Source of the DNA: Alistipes sp.
GTDB taxonomy: Bacteria; Bacteroidota; Bacteroidia; Bacteroidales; Rikenellaceae
Assembly (NCBI GenBank): GCA_017416915.1
Contig: JAFQAN010000032.1
Coordinates: 1-64,000, forward strand
Reading direction: 5' to 3'
DNA: 64,000 nt
Shown here: in pieces, positions 25,723 through 34,918 of the stretch
How the letters are laid out: the number at the start of each line of letters is the position of its first letter
Numbering within the stretch: the first letter of the stretch is position 1
The notes under the pieces: model-generated
What the model was told of the DNA's origin: nothing
What the model saw: the letters and a program-made list of their open reading frames with translations, nothing else
Databases searched by the model: none
Position numbers and translations under genes: made by a program

Positions 25723-27357
25723 TTAGAATGGTGCAGAGTCGTCTCCCGCCTTTGTGGGAGCAGCGCCACCGCCAGGCAGGTCAAACTCGCCTGGCACACC
25801 ACCACTCATACCGCCACCAAAGCCACTATCGAAACCTCCGAAGCCGCCAGTGTTGCCTCCGAAGCCGCCCATACCGCCACTCGATGGCACATAGTCATAC
25901 TCCTCGGCGGGCTGTTGAGACATACCGCCCTGCGCCTTGACTGCCGCGATAACCGAGGCGTCGGCGTCGGCAAACTTAGCCTGCTCCTTGATGAAGCGCA
26001 GAGGCACGTCGGTAACCTCGCCGTTACGGTGCTTGGCGATGATAATCTCCGCCATACCTGCGGTGGACATATTGTTGGCATCGGTGGTAAGTCCGTAGTA
26101 CTCAGGACGGTGGATGAATGCTACAACGTCGGCATCCTGCTCGATAGCTCCCGACTCACGAAGGTCCGAGAGCTGTGGACGCTTTGTTCCACCGCGGTTT
26201 TCGACGTTACGGCTGAGCTGCGACAGTGCGATGATAGGCACCTCCAACTCCTTGGCGATGGCCTTCAATGTACGCGAGATAAGCGACACCTCCTGCTCAC
26301 GGTTGCCGCGGGTCTCGGGCGTCGAGGCGGTCATCAGCTGCAAGTAGTCGATGATGATAAGCTCGATGTTGTGTTGTGTCTTCAAACGGCGCGCCTTCGA
26401 GCGGAACTCATAGACCGACAGCGCGGGGGTGTCGTCGATATATAGCGGCGCACGACCAAGCTCCACGGTAGAGCTTTCGAGGTGCGTCCACTGTGCGGGG
26501 GTAAGGTTACCTGTGCGCAAATCCTTGCTGTTGAGCTGTGTCTCGGCAACGATAAGGCGGTTCATAAGCTGCACCGATGACATCTCCAACGAGAAGAATG
26601 CCACAGGGGTCTTATAATCAACGGTCATATTGCGCGCCATGGTAAGCACAAATGCCGTCTTACCCATTGAGGGACGTGCCGCGATGATGATAAGGTCGGA
26701 GGGTTGCCAGCCGAGCGTGACACTGTCAATATCGGTATAACCCGACCTCACGCCGTTGTACTCGCCCGCCGTGAGTGCCGCCTTCTCAATCTGTTTTAGC
26801 GCCTTGTGCAGAATATCGGCAGCCGAGAGTACCGAGCGCTTGACGTTACCCTCCGAGATTTGGAATATCTCCTGCTCGGCAAAGCCGATAAGCTCCGTAA
26901 CATCGACCTCCTCGTCGTAGCTGCGACGCTGTATCTCGGTGGCGGCGCGGATAAGCTCACGCTGTACGAACTTCTGTGCGATAATCTTCGAGTGGAACTC
27001 GACGTGTGCCGCCGATGCCACGCGCTGGGTGAGCTGTGCGAGGTAGGCAGCACCACCCACCTTGGTAAGCTTCTTGTGCGATTTGAGCTGCTCGGTGACG
27101 GTGTAAAGGTCGATAGCCTTCATCTCCTGCGACAGCTCCTGAATGGCACGGAAGATGGTGCGATGCTCCTCGGTGTAGAACGACTGCTCACGAAGGTACT
27201 CCTGTACCTCGATGATAGCATCTTTTTCGAGCATCAACGCTCCCAACACCGCCTGCTCCAATTCGATAGCTTGTGGCGGTACAGTTCCCTCTATTTCAGT
27301 TAGTTGGCGAAATGCTTCGGCGTTCGATTGCGACGCTTTGTTGTATTTGGTTGCCAT
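25723..27357 (-). CDS. dnaB: Replicative DNA helicase DnaB
   Basis: 544 residues. The N-terminal DnaB domain (about 25-130) and RecA-like hexameric helicase core (about 195-470) carry Walker A ARPSMGKTAF, Walker B LIIIDYLQLM, and QLSRNVENR/DLRESGAIEQDAD. It unwinds the chromosome at the fork. Unusually, the C-terminus is a long Gly-rich tail (GGMGGFGGNTGGFGGF) ending in GDDSAPF, like the acidic DDxxPF tip of single-strand binding protein. Confidence 0.95.
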   Translation of the reverse strand: MATKYNKASQSNAEAFRQLTEIEGTVPPQAIELEQAVLGALMLEKDAIIEVQEYLREQSFYTEEHRTIFRAIQELSQEMKAIDLYTVTEQLKSHKKLTKVGGAAYLAQLTQRVASAAHVEFHSKIIAQKFVQRELIRAATEIQRRSYDEEVDVTELIGFAEQEIFQISEGNVKRSVLSAADILHKALKQIEKAALTAGEYNGVRSGYTDIDSVTLGWQPSDLIIIAARPSMGKTAFVLTMARNMTVDYKTPVAFFSLEMSSVQLMNRLIVAETQLNSKDLRTGNLTPAQWTHLESSTVELGRAPLYIDDTPALSVYEFRSKARRLKTQHNIELIIIDYLQLMTASTPETRGNREQEVSLISRTLKAIAKELEVPIIALSQLSRNVENRGGTKRPQLSDLRESGAIEQDADVVAFIHRPEYYGLTTDANNMSTAGMAEIIIAKHRNGEVTDVPLRFIKEQAKFADADASVIAAVKAQGGMSQQPAEEYDYVPSSGGMGGFGGNTGGFGGFDSGFGGGMSGGVPGEFDLPGGGAAPTKAGDDSAPF

Positions 27358-27388
27358 AATTAAAGCACATTTTCGTTTTTCACATCCA

Positions 27389-27419
27389 CAAAAGTAGATA
27401 TTTTGCCGATAACAACAAT
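27389..27419 (-). promoter_or_regulatory. Probable dnaB promoter
   Basis: Minus-strand TACTTTTG (27396-27389) with ATTG (27419-27416) 19 bp upstream, about 32 bp from the dnaB start. Confidence 0.5.
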
Positions 27420-27497
27420 CGTCCGCGGGCTATAAGTTTTCATTAAGTTATTACGAGTTATAAACAACCCCGCAAAAATTATGTTGATAACTCCCAA

Positions 27498-27528
27498 TTT
27501 GATAGTTTTACAATTTTTTGTATCTTTG
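27498..27528 (+). promoter_or_regulatory. Promoter of the GH2 gene
   Basis: TTTG (27498-27501), 19 bp, then TATCTTTG (27521-27528): a full match to the Bacteroidota consensus, 23 bp before the start codon. Confidence 0.8.
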
Positions 27529-27551
27529 CATAAATATATACTATATTTAGT

Positions 27552-29939
27552 ATGACGCTTAACCATTTCATACGAACTTTTCTCACGCTGATAGCGACAA
27601 TTGTCTCGACAGCAGCCATGGCGCAGAGCCTCGACCACACGCCGCGAAGCGAGCAGCGTCTCAACGACGGCTGGCTCTTTACGTTGGGTCACGCTACGAA
27701 CTACGAGCGCGACTTTATGGCGGGTACAGAGTATTTTAACTACTTGACTAAGAGCGCTTCGATACATAACGAGGGTCCCTATGCCATCGACTTTGCGGCG
27801 GATGGTTGGCGAGAGGTGCAACTCCCCCACGACTGGGTTGTAGATTTGGGCTATGCTGCCGATGCGAGCCACAGCCACGGCTATAAGACCGTCGGCTGGA
27901 AGTACCCCGAGTATAGCGTGGGCTGGTATCGTCGCGAGATATACTTCGATGAGTCGGCGCGCGGTAGGCACGTCGAGCTGCGCTTCGATGGTATATTTCG
28001 TGATGCCGACGTGTGGTTTAATGGTTTCTGGATGGGTAACGAGCCGAGCGGCTACGCTACGCAGACCTACGACATCAGCGACTATATACGCTATGGCGAG
28101 AAGAATGTTATCGCCGTACGTGTCGATGCCTCGTTGGAGGAGGGTTGGTTTTATGAGGGCGCAGGTATCTACCGCGATGTATGGTTGGTGGAGAGTTCTC
28201 CGCTACACTTTGTAAGCGACGGTGTGGCGGTGGCCTCGGAGATACGTGGCGACCGTGCCTCGCTCGACATCAGTGTTGAGGTGGTCAATGGCGGTCGTCA
28301 GAGCAACAACTACACCATCACGCACCGCATCCTCGACGGTCAAGGTCGCGAGGTGGCACGTACACGACCCCAAAAAGGTGGTTTGCTGCAACCCCGCGAG
28401 GTGGCAGTGTCGAGCGCGGAGGTTGAGGTGCGCAATATCGAGCTATGGTCGCCCGAAGCGCCGCAGCTATATTGCCTTGTAAGTGAGCTGTCGTCGGGTG
28501 GCGAGCTTCGGGATGTCATAACGACGCGCTTTGGTCTCCGCTCCATAGAGTTTTCGCCCACCGAGGGTCTGCTGCTCAACGGCAAGGACTACCCTTTGCG
28601 CGGTGTAAATCTGCATCAGGACCACGCAGGCGTGGGTGTTGCTATACCCGATGCCCTCAACGAGTACCGTTTACAGCGCCTCAAAGCGATGGGCTGTAAC
28701 GCTATACGCACATCACACAACCCCGCCTCGCCCGCATTTTTGGAGCTGTGCGACAGTATGGGCTTCTTGGTTATCGAGGAGAACCGCCTCACGGGGGTTA
28801 ACAACGAGCATATCGAGCTGTTGGAGCGTATGATACGCCGCGATAGAAACCACCCCTCAATCATCCTGTGGTCGGTAGGTAACGAGGAGTGGGGCATCGA
28901 GGGCAATGACCGCGGTGAGCGCATGGCCCGCACGATGACCGACTACTGCCACCGCTTTGACCCCACACGCCCCACGACGGTAGGTGTATCGGGCGGCAAG
29001 AATATAGCGCGTGGCGTCGATGTTGTGGGCTATAACTACTTTGTGCAGAACGATGTCGAGGCAGAGAAGGGGCGTTACCCCGAGCGTGTTATCCTCGGCT
29101 CGGAGGAGACGTCGGGATGTGGCACACGAGGTGTCTATTTCTCAGAAGATTATGGCGAGGGACGTATGCCCTCGTTCAACCGCACGGGCTTCAATGGCGA
29201 TGTTATGAATGTCATTTCGCGCAGCTTCGGCTTCTATGAGCGACATCCCGAGTTTTGCGGCCTCTTCTTCTGGACGGGTCTCGACTACCGTGGCGAGCCA
29301 AATCCGCTGAAATACCCCGCTACGGGGTCGCAGTTCGGCATTATGGACTACTGTGGCTTCCCCAAGGACGAGTTTCACTTTTTGAGGGCTATGTGGTGCG
29401 ATGAGCTGCAGGTACATATGTTCCCCGATTGGTCGCTTATGGGACACGAGGGCGAGCAGATTGAGGTGTGGGCGTACACCAACTGCACCGATGTCTTACT
29501 ATACATCAATGGCGTTGGGCAAGGGCGATGCAAGGTGGAGCGTGGCGGCTATGCCAAGTGGGATGTTATATACACCCCGGGGGAAGTGGAGGTGCACGGC
29601 TACCGCAATGGCGCGTTGGTTATCGAGAAGCAAAAGACGGTGGTGGCTGCCGACAGCGTGGAACTTGTCGAGGCGACGCTCCAAAACGGCGATTGCCGCG
29701 TTATAGACATACGCCTCTTGGGCAATGGCGAGTTTGCGCCACGTGCCTGCGATAGGCTGCGGGTAACGGTTGCCGAGGGTGTCGAGATTTTAGGCTGGGG
29801 TAATGGCGACTCGGCTTTTAGACACGTTGAGCGCCCGACCGAAAGAGCAACAACAACGTTTGATATAGAGGCATTTAACGGCTGTGCGCAGGTTATTGTG
29901 CGTGGCGAGGGCGATGTCTCGGTAGAGATAGTGAAATGA
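27552..29939 (+). CDS. Glycoside hydrolase family 2 beta-galactosidase
   Basis: 795 residues with a signal peptide (cut after TAAMAQ), so probably periplasmic. The GH2 layout is visible: sugar-binding jelly roll (about 30-210), Ig-like domain (about 210-330), TIM barrel, and a C-terminal beta domain. The acid/base is probably Glu445 (SVGNEEWG), and the nucleophile is one of the glutamates near 518 (ILGSEETSG). It likely removes terminal beta-galactosyl units from host or dietary glycans; GH2 also contains glucuronidases and mannosidases, so substrate is not certain. It is coupled by ATGA overlap to the next gene. Confidence 0.9.
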   Translation: MTLNHFIRTFLTLIATIVSTAAMAQSLDHTPRSEQRLNDGWLFTLGHATNYERDFMAGTEYFNYLTKSASIHNEGPYAIDFAADGWREVQLPHDWVVDLGYAADASHSHGYKTVGWKYPEYSVGWYRREIYFDESARGRHVELRFDGIFRDADVWFNGFWMGNEPSGYATQTYDISDYIRYGEKNVIAVRVDASLEEGWFYEGAGIYRDVWLVESSPLHFVSDGVAVASEIRGDRASLDISVEVVNGGRQSNNYTITHRILDGQGREVARTRPQKGGLLQPREVAVSSAEVEVRNIELWSPEAPQLYCLVSELSSGGELRDVITTRFGLRSIEFSPTEGLLLNGKDYPLRGVNLHQDHAGVGVAIPDALNEYRLQRLKAMGCNAIRTSHNPASPAFLELCDSMGFLVIEENRLTGVNNEHIELLERMIRRDRNHPSIILWSVGNEEWGIEGNDRGERMARTMTDYCHRFDPTRPTTVGVSGGKNIARGVDVVGYNYFVQNDVEAEKGRYPERVILGSEETSGCGTRGVYFSEDYGEGRMPSFNRTGFNGDVMNVISRSFGFYERHPEFCGLFFWTGLDYRGEPNPLKYPATGSQFGIMDYCGFPKDEFHFLRAMWCDELQVHMFPDWSLMGHEGEQIEVWAYTNCTDVLLYINGVGQGRCKVERGGYAKWDVIYTPGEVEVHGYRNGALVIEKQKTVVAADSVELVEATLQNGDCRVIDIRLLGNGEFAPRACDRLRVTVAEGVEILGWGNGDSAFRHVERPTERATTTFDIEAFNGCAQVIVRGEGDVSVEIVK

Positions 29940-31180
29940 GCTGGGAGTATGATATAGCAAAGCGCCTATCGGATAGGCGTCACGGCGCACGAGCAGGCAT
30001 TATGGAGCGTGTGGCGACGGTGGCAACGGCAATAAGCCTTATGGTCATCATCGTTACGCTCTCGGTGGTTGTGGGCTTCAAGCAGGAGCTTAGCGCGATG
30101 CTCTCGGGGGCGTCATCCGACATCGTTGTAACGTCGCCACAGAGTGGTGGTGTGGTGTCGAGCGTCGGCTTGGAGCGCGCCACGGCGTTGGAGCGTCTCT
30201 TTGAGGATGAGCGCATCGAGCGCGCCGTGCCTTATACCGCCAAGGAGGGTGTGTTGAAGAGCGACGATAGCATCGTTGGGGTGTTGCTCAAAGGTGTCGA
30301 TACGCTCTACAATATGTCCTTCTTCGAGAAGTATCTCACCTCTGGTACGCTGCCACGTATAGGCTGTGAGCCACGCACAAAGGATATACTTCTCTCGGAG
30401 CGTGTTGCTCTGCAGATGGATGTGGTGGTGGACGACCGTATCGAGATGGTATTTATTGCGGACGATGGCTCGGTGCTTCGCGACAGGTTTGCGGTGGCGG
30501 GCATCTATCATACGGGAGTCGATATAATAGATGATGTATGCGTAGTTACCGATATGCGCAATGTGGCACGTCTCTACGATGGCGATAATGGCATTGTTAC
30601 GGGCTACGAGCTGTGGTTGGTGGAGGGTGTAGAGCCATCGACCGTTGCCCAGGAGCTTAACGATGAGTTTGTCGAGCTGTACCTCTCGGAGGGTATTGAC
30701 GCCGAGGCGTTCACGCTCTACGACATCTTCCCGATGGTCTATGGCTGGTTGGCTACGCACGACGTAAACGCCGTGGTTATCGTGGTAATAATGGTTATCG
30801 TGGCGCTACTTAATATGGTTACCGCACTGCTTATCATCGTCTTGGAGCGTCAGCGTATGATTGGCGAGCTGAGGGCTATGGGGGCGTCGCAACGCTCGGT
30901 GGTGCGTATCTTCGTGTGGCGCTCGATGTTTATCATCCTGCGTGGCGTAACGGTGGGTCTCGTGCTGGGCTTGGTTATCTGCTTCGTGCAGCATACGTGG
31001 CACATAGTGCCGCTACCGTCGGATGGCTATATGCTGAGTGCTGTGCCTGCGGCGATGTGCTGGGGCTGGTGGTGTGTGGCTGTGGTGGCGTGTGTGGCCG
31101 TGGCGATGCTCTTTATGGTGCTTCCATCGCTCTTCTCGGCGCGTATATCGCCTGCCGAGACAATGAAATACAACGAGTAA
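29936..31180 (+). CDS. LolC/LolE-like ABC permease (FtsX family)
   Basis: 414 residues. One membrane helix near the N-terminus (about 30-52), a large periplasmic domain (about 55-270), then three helices, the FtsX/MacB_PCD plan. In LolCDE this permease extracts lipoproteins from the inner membrane for transport to the outer membrane; the partner ATPase is not in the window. The start overlaps the GH2 stop by four bases (ATGA), although the two functions are not obviously related. Confidence 0.88.
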   Translation: MSWEYDIAKRLSDRRHGARAGIMERVATVATAISLMVIIVTLSVVVGFKQELSAMLSGASSDIVVTSPQSGGVVSSVGLERATALERLFEDERIERAVPYTAKEGVLKSDDSIVGVLLKGVDTLYNMSFFEKYLTSGTLPRIGCEPRTKDILLSERVALQMDVVVDDRIEMVFIADDGSVLRDRFAVAGIYHTGVDIIDDVCVVTDMRNVARLYDGDNGIVTGYELWLVEGVEPSTVAQELNDEFVELYLSEGIDAEAFTLYDIFPMVYGWLATHDVNAVVIVVIMVIVALLNMVTALLIIVLERQRMIGELRAMGASQRSVVRIFVWRSMFIILRGVTVGLVLGLVICFVQHTWHIVPLPSDGYMLSAVPAAMCWGWWCVAVVACVAVAMLFMVLPSLFSARISPAETMKYNE

Positions 31181-31220
31181 AAAGTAGTTATGGGGATTAC
31201 CCCCCACAAGTATAAAACAG

Positions 31221-31940
31221 ATGAAACCATACAACGAACAACAATCAAAGAAGGAGCAGGTAGAGCAGATGTTCGACAACATCGCCCCTACCTACGATAA
31301 GCTTAACCACATTATGTCGCTCAATATCGACCGTATGTGGCGTCGCCGCGTGGTGCGTATCGTGCGTAAGTTGGGTGCAGCGAAGATTATGGATGTGGCG
31401 ACAGGCACTGCCGACTTAGCCATCGCCATTGCCAAGCGTAGCGACCGCACGCAGATACTCGGCATAGACCTCTCGGACGAGATGCTTGCCGTGGCGCGCG
31501 AGAAGATACAGAAGCAGGGCTTCGAGGAGCGCATAATGCTCGAAAAGGGCGATGCCGAGCAGCTTGATATGGTTGCCGATGGTAGCATTGATGCTGCTAC
31601 GGTGGCGTTTGGTGTGCGCAACTTCGAGAATATAGAGCGCGGTTTGGCGGAGATACATCGAACGCTGCGCGAGGGTGGACATCTTGTGGTGTTGGAGTTC
31701 TCGACGCCACGTAACAGGGTTGTGCGCTGGTTCTACTCGCAGTACTCCGACCGCCTAATACCGCGTATTGGAGCGATGATATCGAAGGATAAGGAGGCGT
31801 ATAGCTACCTGCCCGAGTCGGTCAAGGAGTTCCCTTCGCCCGAGCGCTTTATGGAGATACTGCGTGGCGTAGGCTTCCGCTCTGTCAGCCGTCGTTCGCA
31901 GAGCTTCGGCATAGCGCAGATATATATTGCCGAGAAGTAG
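31221..31940 (+). CDS. menG: Demethylmenaquinone methyltransferase (MenG/UbiE)
   Basis: 239 residues. AdoMet-binding motif I is DVATGTADLAI, followed by GIDLSDEML; the UbiE signatures YDKLNHIMSLNIDRMWR and GVRNFENIERGL are present. It performs the last step of menaquinone synthesis, C-methylation of the demethylated quinone. It lies 40 bp after the LolC-like gene on the same strand. Confidence 0.95.
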   Translation: MKPYNEQQSKKEQVEQMFDNIAPTYDKLNHIMSLNIDRMWRRRVVRIVRKLGAAKIMDVATGTADLAIAIAKRSDRTQILGIDLSDEMLAVAREKIQKQGFEERIMLEKGDAEQLDMVADGSIDAATVAFGVRNFENIERGLAEIHRTLREGGHLVVLEFSTPRNRVVRWFYSQYSDRLIPRIGAMISKDKEAYSYLPESVKEFPSPERFMEILRGVGFRSVSRRSQSFGIAQIYIAEK

Positions 31941-31941
31941 T

Positions 31942-32460
31942 ATGCCAAAAAGTTGGTTATATATCGCCTTAGTCGCCGTCGCGTTATGCTGCTTCGTGCC
32001 GCGTAGCGTGGCGCAGTCGTCGTTTGCCGATAAGGTGCGCTTCGAGCGCGTTACGAAGGTTACACACCTCTCCTCGTCGGGTGCGAACGTATGGGTGGAG
32101 GTGAGCAACCTGACGCACCTGCGCCTTGTTGCTAAGAGAGCCGAGGTGCAGATTCTTGATGGCGGCGAGAGTGTGGCGACCATATCGCTACGCGACAAGG
32201 TTGTTGTTCCGCGACACGGCACCTATGAGGTGCTTGTACCTCTGCGCTTTAAGGCTCGTAGCACATTCTCTATGTTGCGCCTATTACGCCGCGTGGTGGC
32301 GGGCGACAGAGAGCAGCTGACGTTGTCGTACGACCTACGGGCGGGCGTGTCGGTCTATAAGCGCAATTTTTCGGGCGAAAATATTGCCATCTCGAAATTT
32401 TTGGATAACTTCGCAATATCTAATGAGATGCTTCGTGAGCTTCTCGACAAGATGAGATAG
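31942..32460 (+). CDS. Secreted protein of unknown function
   Basis: 172 residues from the ATG immediately after the menG stop (MPKSWLYIALVAVALCC); an upstream TTG in menG is unlikely. The signal peptide ends SVAQ. The mature part is a predicted beta-sandwich (about 30-140; VWVEVSNLTHLRLVAKRAEV) with a short helical C-terminus. It is probably periplasmic and co-transcribed with menG. No family recognised. Confidence 0.75.
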   Translation: MPKSWLYIALVAVALCCFVPRSVAQSSFADKVRFERVTKVTHLSSSGANVWVEVSNLTHLRLVAKRAEVQILDGGESVATISLRDKVVVPRHGTYEVLVPLRFKARSTFSMLRLLRRVVAGDREQLTLSYDLRAGVSVYKRNFSGENIAISKFLDNFAISNEMLRELLDKMR

Positions 32461-32499
32461 GGATAGTTCATAAATTGGGTTGAGTTGATTTTGAAGACT

Positions 32500-33126
32500 A
32501 TGAGAGTATATTACACCATACTTGTTGTGCTATTTTTGGCACTTGGCCTCAGCAGCGCCGAAGCACAGAGTATATCACAAAAGATTGCAGAGTTGGAGCG
32601 TCGTGAGGCCGATGGCTCACATGTATCCGTGGAGCAGCAAGCATCTGTTGGCGAGGCTGTTCGTGCTACCGAGGCGGCAATGCATATTAGCAAGATTAAT
32701 GGCTACCGTGTGGTCATCTACTTCGATAATGAGCAGTATGCCAGCAACCGCGCAAAAGGGGTGTTAAGCAGCTTTAAGAATAAGTATCCCTATATCAATG
32801 CCTACTTGGTGTATGAGAGCCCCTATTTCAAGGTCTCGGTGGGTGATTGCGTAACTATGGAGGAGGCTGTGGTGCTGCTCAACACCATCATTGGCGACTA
32901 CCCCAAGGCCTTTCCTAAGCACGAGGAGATAAAGATTACGCAGCTGCAAAATGTGCGCCGCTGTGTCGAGATTGACGATGCGCAGTCGTCTGTTGGCGGC
33001 ACGTCATCGTCCGTTGGCGACACAACGGAGACCCCGCAGGAGGCTACCACGAGTGTCGATGCTGTCGATGCTGAGCAGACACCCTCGGCTGTGGTAGGGG
33101 CTTCACAGCATAGCTTTATGCAGTGA
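32500..33126 (+). CDS. Secreted SPOR-like domain protein
   Basis: 208 residues from the ATG at 32500. Signal peptide MRVYYTILVVLFLALGLSS ends SAEAQ. Residues about 60-145 resemble an SPOR peptidoglycan-binding domain: NGYRVVIYFDNEQYASN, YINAYLVYESPYFKVSVGD. A Ser/Thr-rich tail follows (SSVGGTSSSVGDT). SPOR domains bind denuded glycan strands, often at division sites. It lies 39 bp after the preceding secreted protein. Confidence 0.75.
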   Translation: MRVYYTILVVLFLALGLSSAEAQSISQKIAELERREADGSHVSVEQQASVGEAVRATEAAMHISKINGYRVVIYFDNEQYASNRAKGVLSSFKNKYPYINAYLVYESPYFKVSVGDCVTMEEAVVLLNTIIGDYPKAFPKHEEIKITQLQNVRRCVEIDDAQSSVGGTSSSVGDTTETPQEATTSVDAVDAEQTPSAVVGASQHSFMQ

Positions 33127-33294
33127 TTGGGCGGTTGTGTTGGCGCGCGTCCTGATGGTGTGTTAGGGGTAAAAATCTACCAATATTGTAGTAGTTAGTT
33201 CAAAAAATAGACATACTATTCGATAAATATGCGCTAAAATAGCACCATTTTCGCATAATTATTCAGAAAAATGGCGATTAACAGCTGATAGGTA
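33127..33294. other. Intergenic stretch without a gene
   Basis: Contains a GGCGCGC motif and a degenerate GGGTAAAAATCTACC relic of the palindromic repeat (about 33168-33182), then AT-rich sequence up to the next promoter. Nothing else is seen. Confidence 0.4.
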
Positions 33295-33325
33295 GTTGAT
33301 AGTAAGAAAACAATTTATAACTTTG
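33295..33325 (+). promoter_or_regulatory. Promoter of the Cys-rich lipoprotein gene
   Basis: GTTG (33295-33298), 19 bp, then TAACTTTG (33318-33325), with the start codon 41 bp downstream after an AT-rich leader. Confidence 0.7.
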
Positions 33326-33365
33326 CGACGATAAATCATTTTTTAATTAAAAAAACTTTATAGCT

Positions 33366-33644
33366 ATGAAGAAGATTTATGCATTGGCAGCTTTGTTTGC
33401 TGCATTTTCATTGGTAGCTTGCGGTGGCGAGCAGAAGAAGGCTGAGGATAAGGCTGAGGAGGCTAAGACTGAGTGCTGCGCAGAGAACTGCGAGGAGTGC
33501 GCTGAGCCTTGCGAGGAGTGCACTGAGGCTTGCTGCGAGGAGCAGACCGTAGCTGAGCAGGCTGTTGAGGCTGCTGAGGAGGTTGCTGAGCAGGCTGTTG
33601 AGGCTGCTGCTGAGGCTGCTACTGAGGCTCTTAACAACTTGTAG
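33366..33644 (+). CDS. Small Cys/Glu/Ala-rich lipoprotein
   Basis: 92 residues. The signal peptide ends in a lipobox (SLVAC, Cys19). The mature part has a Lys/Glu helix, then eight cysteines in about 22 residues (ECCAENCEECAEPCEEC plus TEACCEE), then an Ala/Glu-rich helix with a repeated AEQAVEAA unit. The Cys-Glu spacing suggests metal binding or disulfide cross-linking at the membrane; this is inference. It has its own promoter and terminator, as expected of an abundant small lipoprotein. Family not recognised. Confidence 0.8.
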   Translation: MKKIYALAALFAAFSLVACGGEQKKAEDKAEEAKTECCAENCEECAEPCEECTEACCEEQTVAEQAVEAAEEVAEQAVEAAAEAATEALNNL

Positions 33645-33687
33645 TCTTGCGCCACACACTGCAATAGTGTGAGCAAGAGAGCATGGG

Positions 33688-33721
33688 GGTTGGCAATGTT
33701 ATTTTTGCCAGCCTCTTTTTG
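33688..33721 (+). terminator. Rho-independent terminator
   Basis: GGTTGGCAA (33688-33696) pairs with TTGCCAGCC (33705-33713, one G/A mismatch region) and is followed by TCTTTTTG. It lies 44 bp after the lipoprotein stop. A weaker hairpin (CACACACT/AGTGTG) precedes it. Confidence 0.75.
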
Positions 33722-33827
33722 TTTATATGGTGGAGAGATAACGGTAAAATCTCGGCTTGTGCGCCCCACTCCTCCTTCGATTGAGGCCCCGAATGGGCGT
33801 TCTGCTTAATATTTTCGATGACAGGGG

Positions 33828-34901
33828 CTATTTCTCGGCAAACGGGTCGTCGGTGATGTCGAGCTGCTGACGTACCGACTCCTCGTGTATAGCGCTGAAA
33901 ATACGGTGTATGAAGCGTTTCGATACGCCCAAACTCTCGGCACGTTGCTCGGCGGCGAGAAGTAGCTCGTTGAACCTTTCGCGCTGCACCACTGCCATAG
34001 AGTGTTCGCGTTTGTATGCTCCAATGTCGCGAGCCACGTTCATACGCTCTGCAAGCAGCTCCATTAGGCGGCTGTCGAGCGAGTCGATATGTAGGCGGAA
34101 GTCGCGCAGGGCATCCTGTGTAACGGGCGTACGTCGTAAGATAAGGCTCTCGCGGAGGGTGCGTAGCTCGTTGGGGGTTATCTGCTGTGCAGCGTCGCTG
34201 AGGGCTGTGGCAGGGGTCGGATGACACTCTATCATAAGGCCATCAAAGCCCAAGTCCAATGCCTCCTGTGCCAGGGGTGCTACAAGGCTGCGGCGACCGC
34301 CTATGTGGCTGGGGTCGGAGAGTATCGCCAGCTCTGGCAGACGGCGGTGTAGCTCGATAGGCACGGACCAGTGTGGCGTGTTGCGGTATGCCGAGGTATC
34401 GTATGTGGTGAAGCCGCGGTGTACGGCGGCGATACGTCGCGCACCGCTGTTGTATAGTCGCTCGATAGCGCCCGACCATAGATCGACATCGGGGCTGACG
34501 GGGTTTTTGACGAGTATGGCGATGTCGGTGCCACGTAGTGCCTCGGCAATCTCCTGCATAGCAAAGGGGTTTGTCGTGGTACGCGCACCTATCCATACGC
34601 CGTCAATGCCCGCATCGAGGACCTGCTCAATATGTTCGGGTGTTGCTACCTCCGTGATGACGTGAAGTCCGTAGAGATTTTTCGCCTCTACAAGCCATGG
34701 CAACGCCTCGCGCCCCACGCCCTCGAATGAGCCTGGGCGTGTGCGAGGCTTCCAGACGCCAGCGCGGAAGATGCCTATGCCCGCATCGCGCACACCGCAT
34801 GCTGCCGTGAGAGTCTGCTCTCGGCTCTCGGCGCTACACGGTCCTGCAATGTAGAGGGGTGCGGCGCCGCAATCAGAAAATAGAGGCTTTATATCCTTCA
34901 C
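33828..34901 (-). CDS. Bifunctional DAHP synthase / chorismate mutase
   Basis: 357 residues. The N-terminal ~250 residues are a type I-beta DAHP synthase (IAGPCSAES, RAGVWKPRTRPGSFEG, LSDPSHIGGRR, IECHPTP). It makes DAHP from phosphoenolpyruvate and erythrose-4-phosphate at the entry to aromatic amino-acid synthesis. The C-terminal ~90 residues are an AroQ-type chorismate mutase (LHIDSLDSRLMELLAERM, VVQRERF), which may also confer feedback control. This fusion order is common in Bacteroidota. Confidence 0.94.
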   Translation of the reverse strand: MKDIKPLFSDCGAAPLYIAGPCSAESREQTLTAACGVRDAGIGIFRAGVWKPRTRPGSFEGVGREALPWLVEAKNLYGLHVITEVATPEHIEQVLDAGIDGVWIGARTTTNPFAMQEIAEALRGTDIAILVKNPVSPDVDLWSGAIERLYNSGARRIAAVHRGFTTYDTSAYRNTPHWSVPIELHRRLPELAILSDPSHIGGRRSLVAPLAQEALDLGFDGLMIECHPTPATALSDAAQQITPNELRTLRESLILRRTPVTQDALRDFRLHIDSLDSRLMELLAERMNVARDIGAYKREHSMAVVQRERFNELLLAAEQRAESLGVSKRFIHRIFSAIHEESVRQQLDITDDPFAEK

Positions 34902-34918
34902 GACAGCTTGATGGGGTA

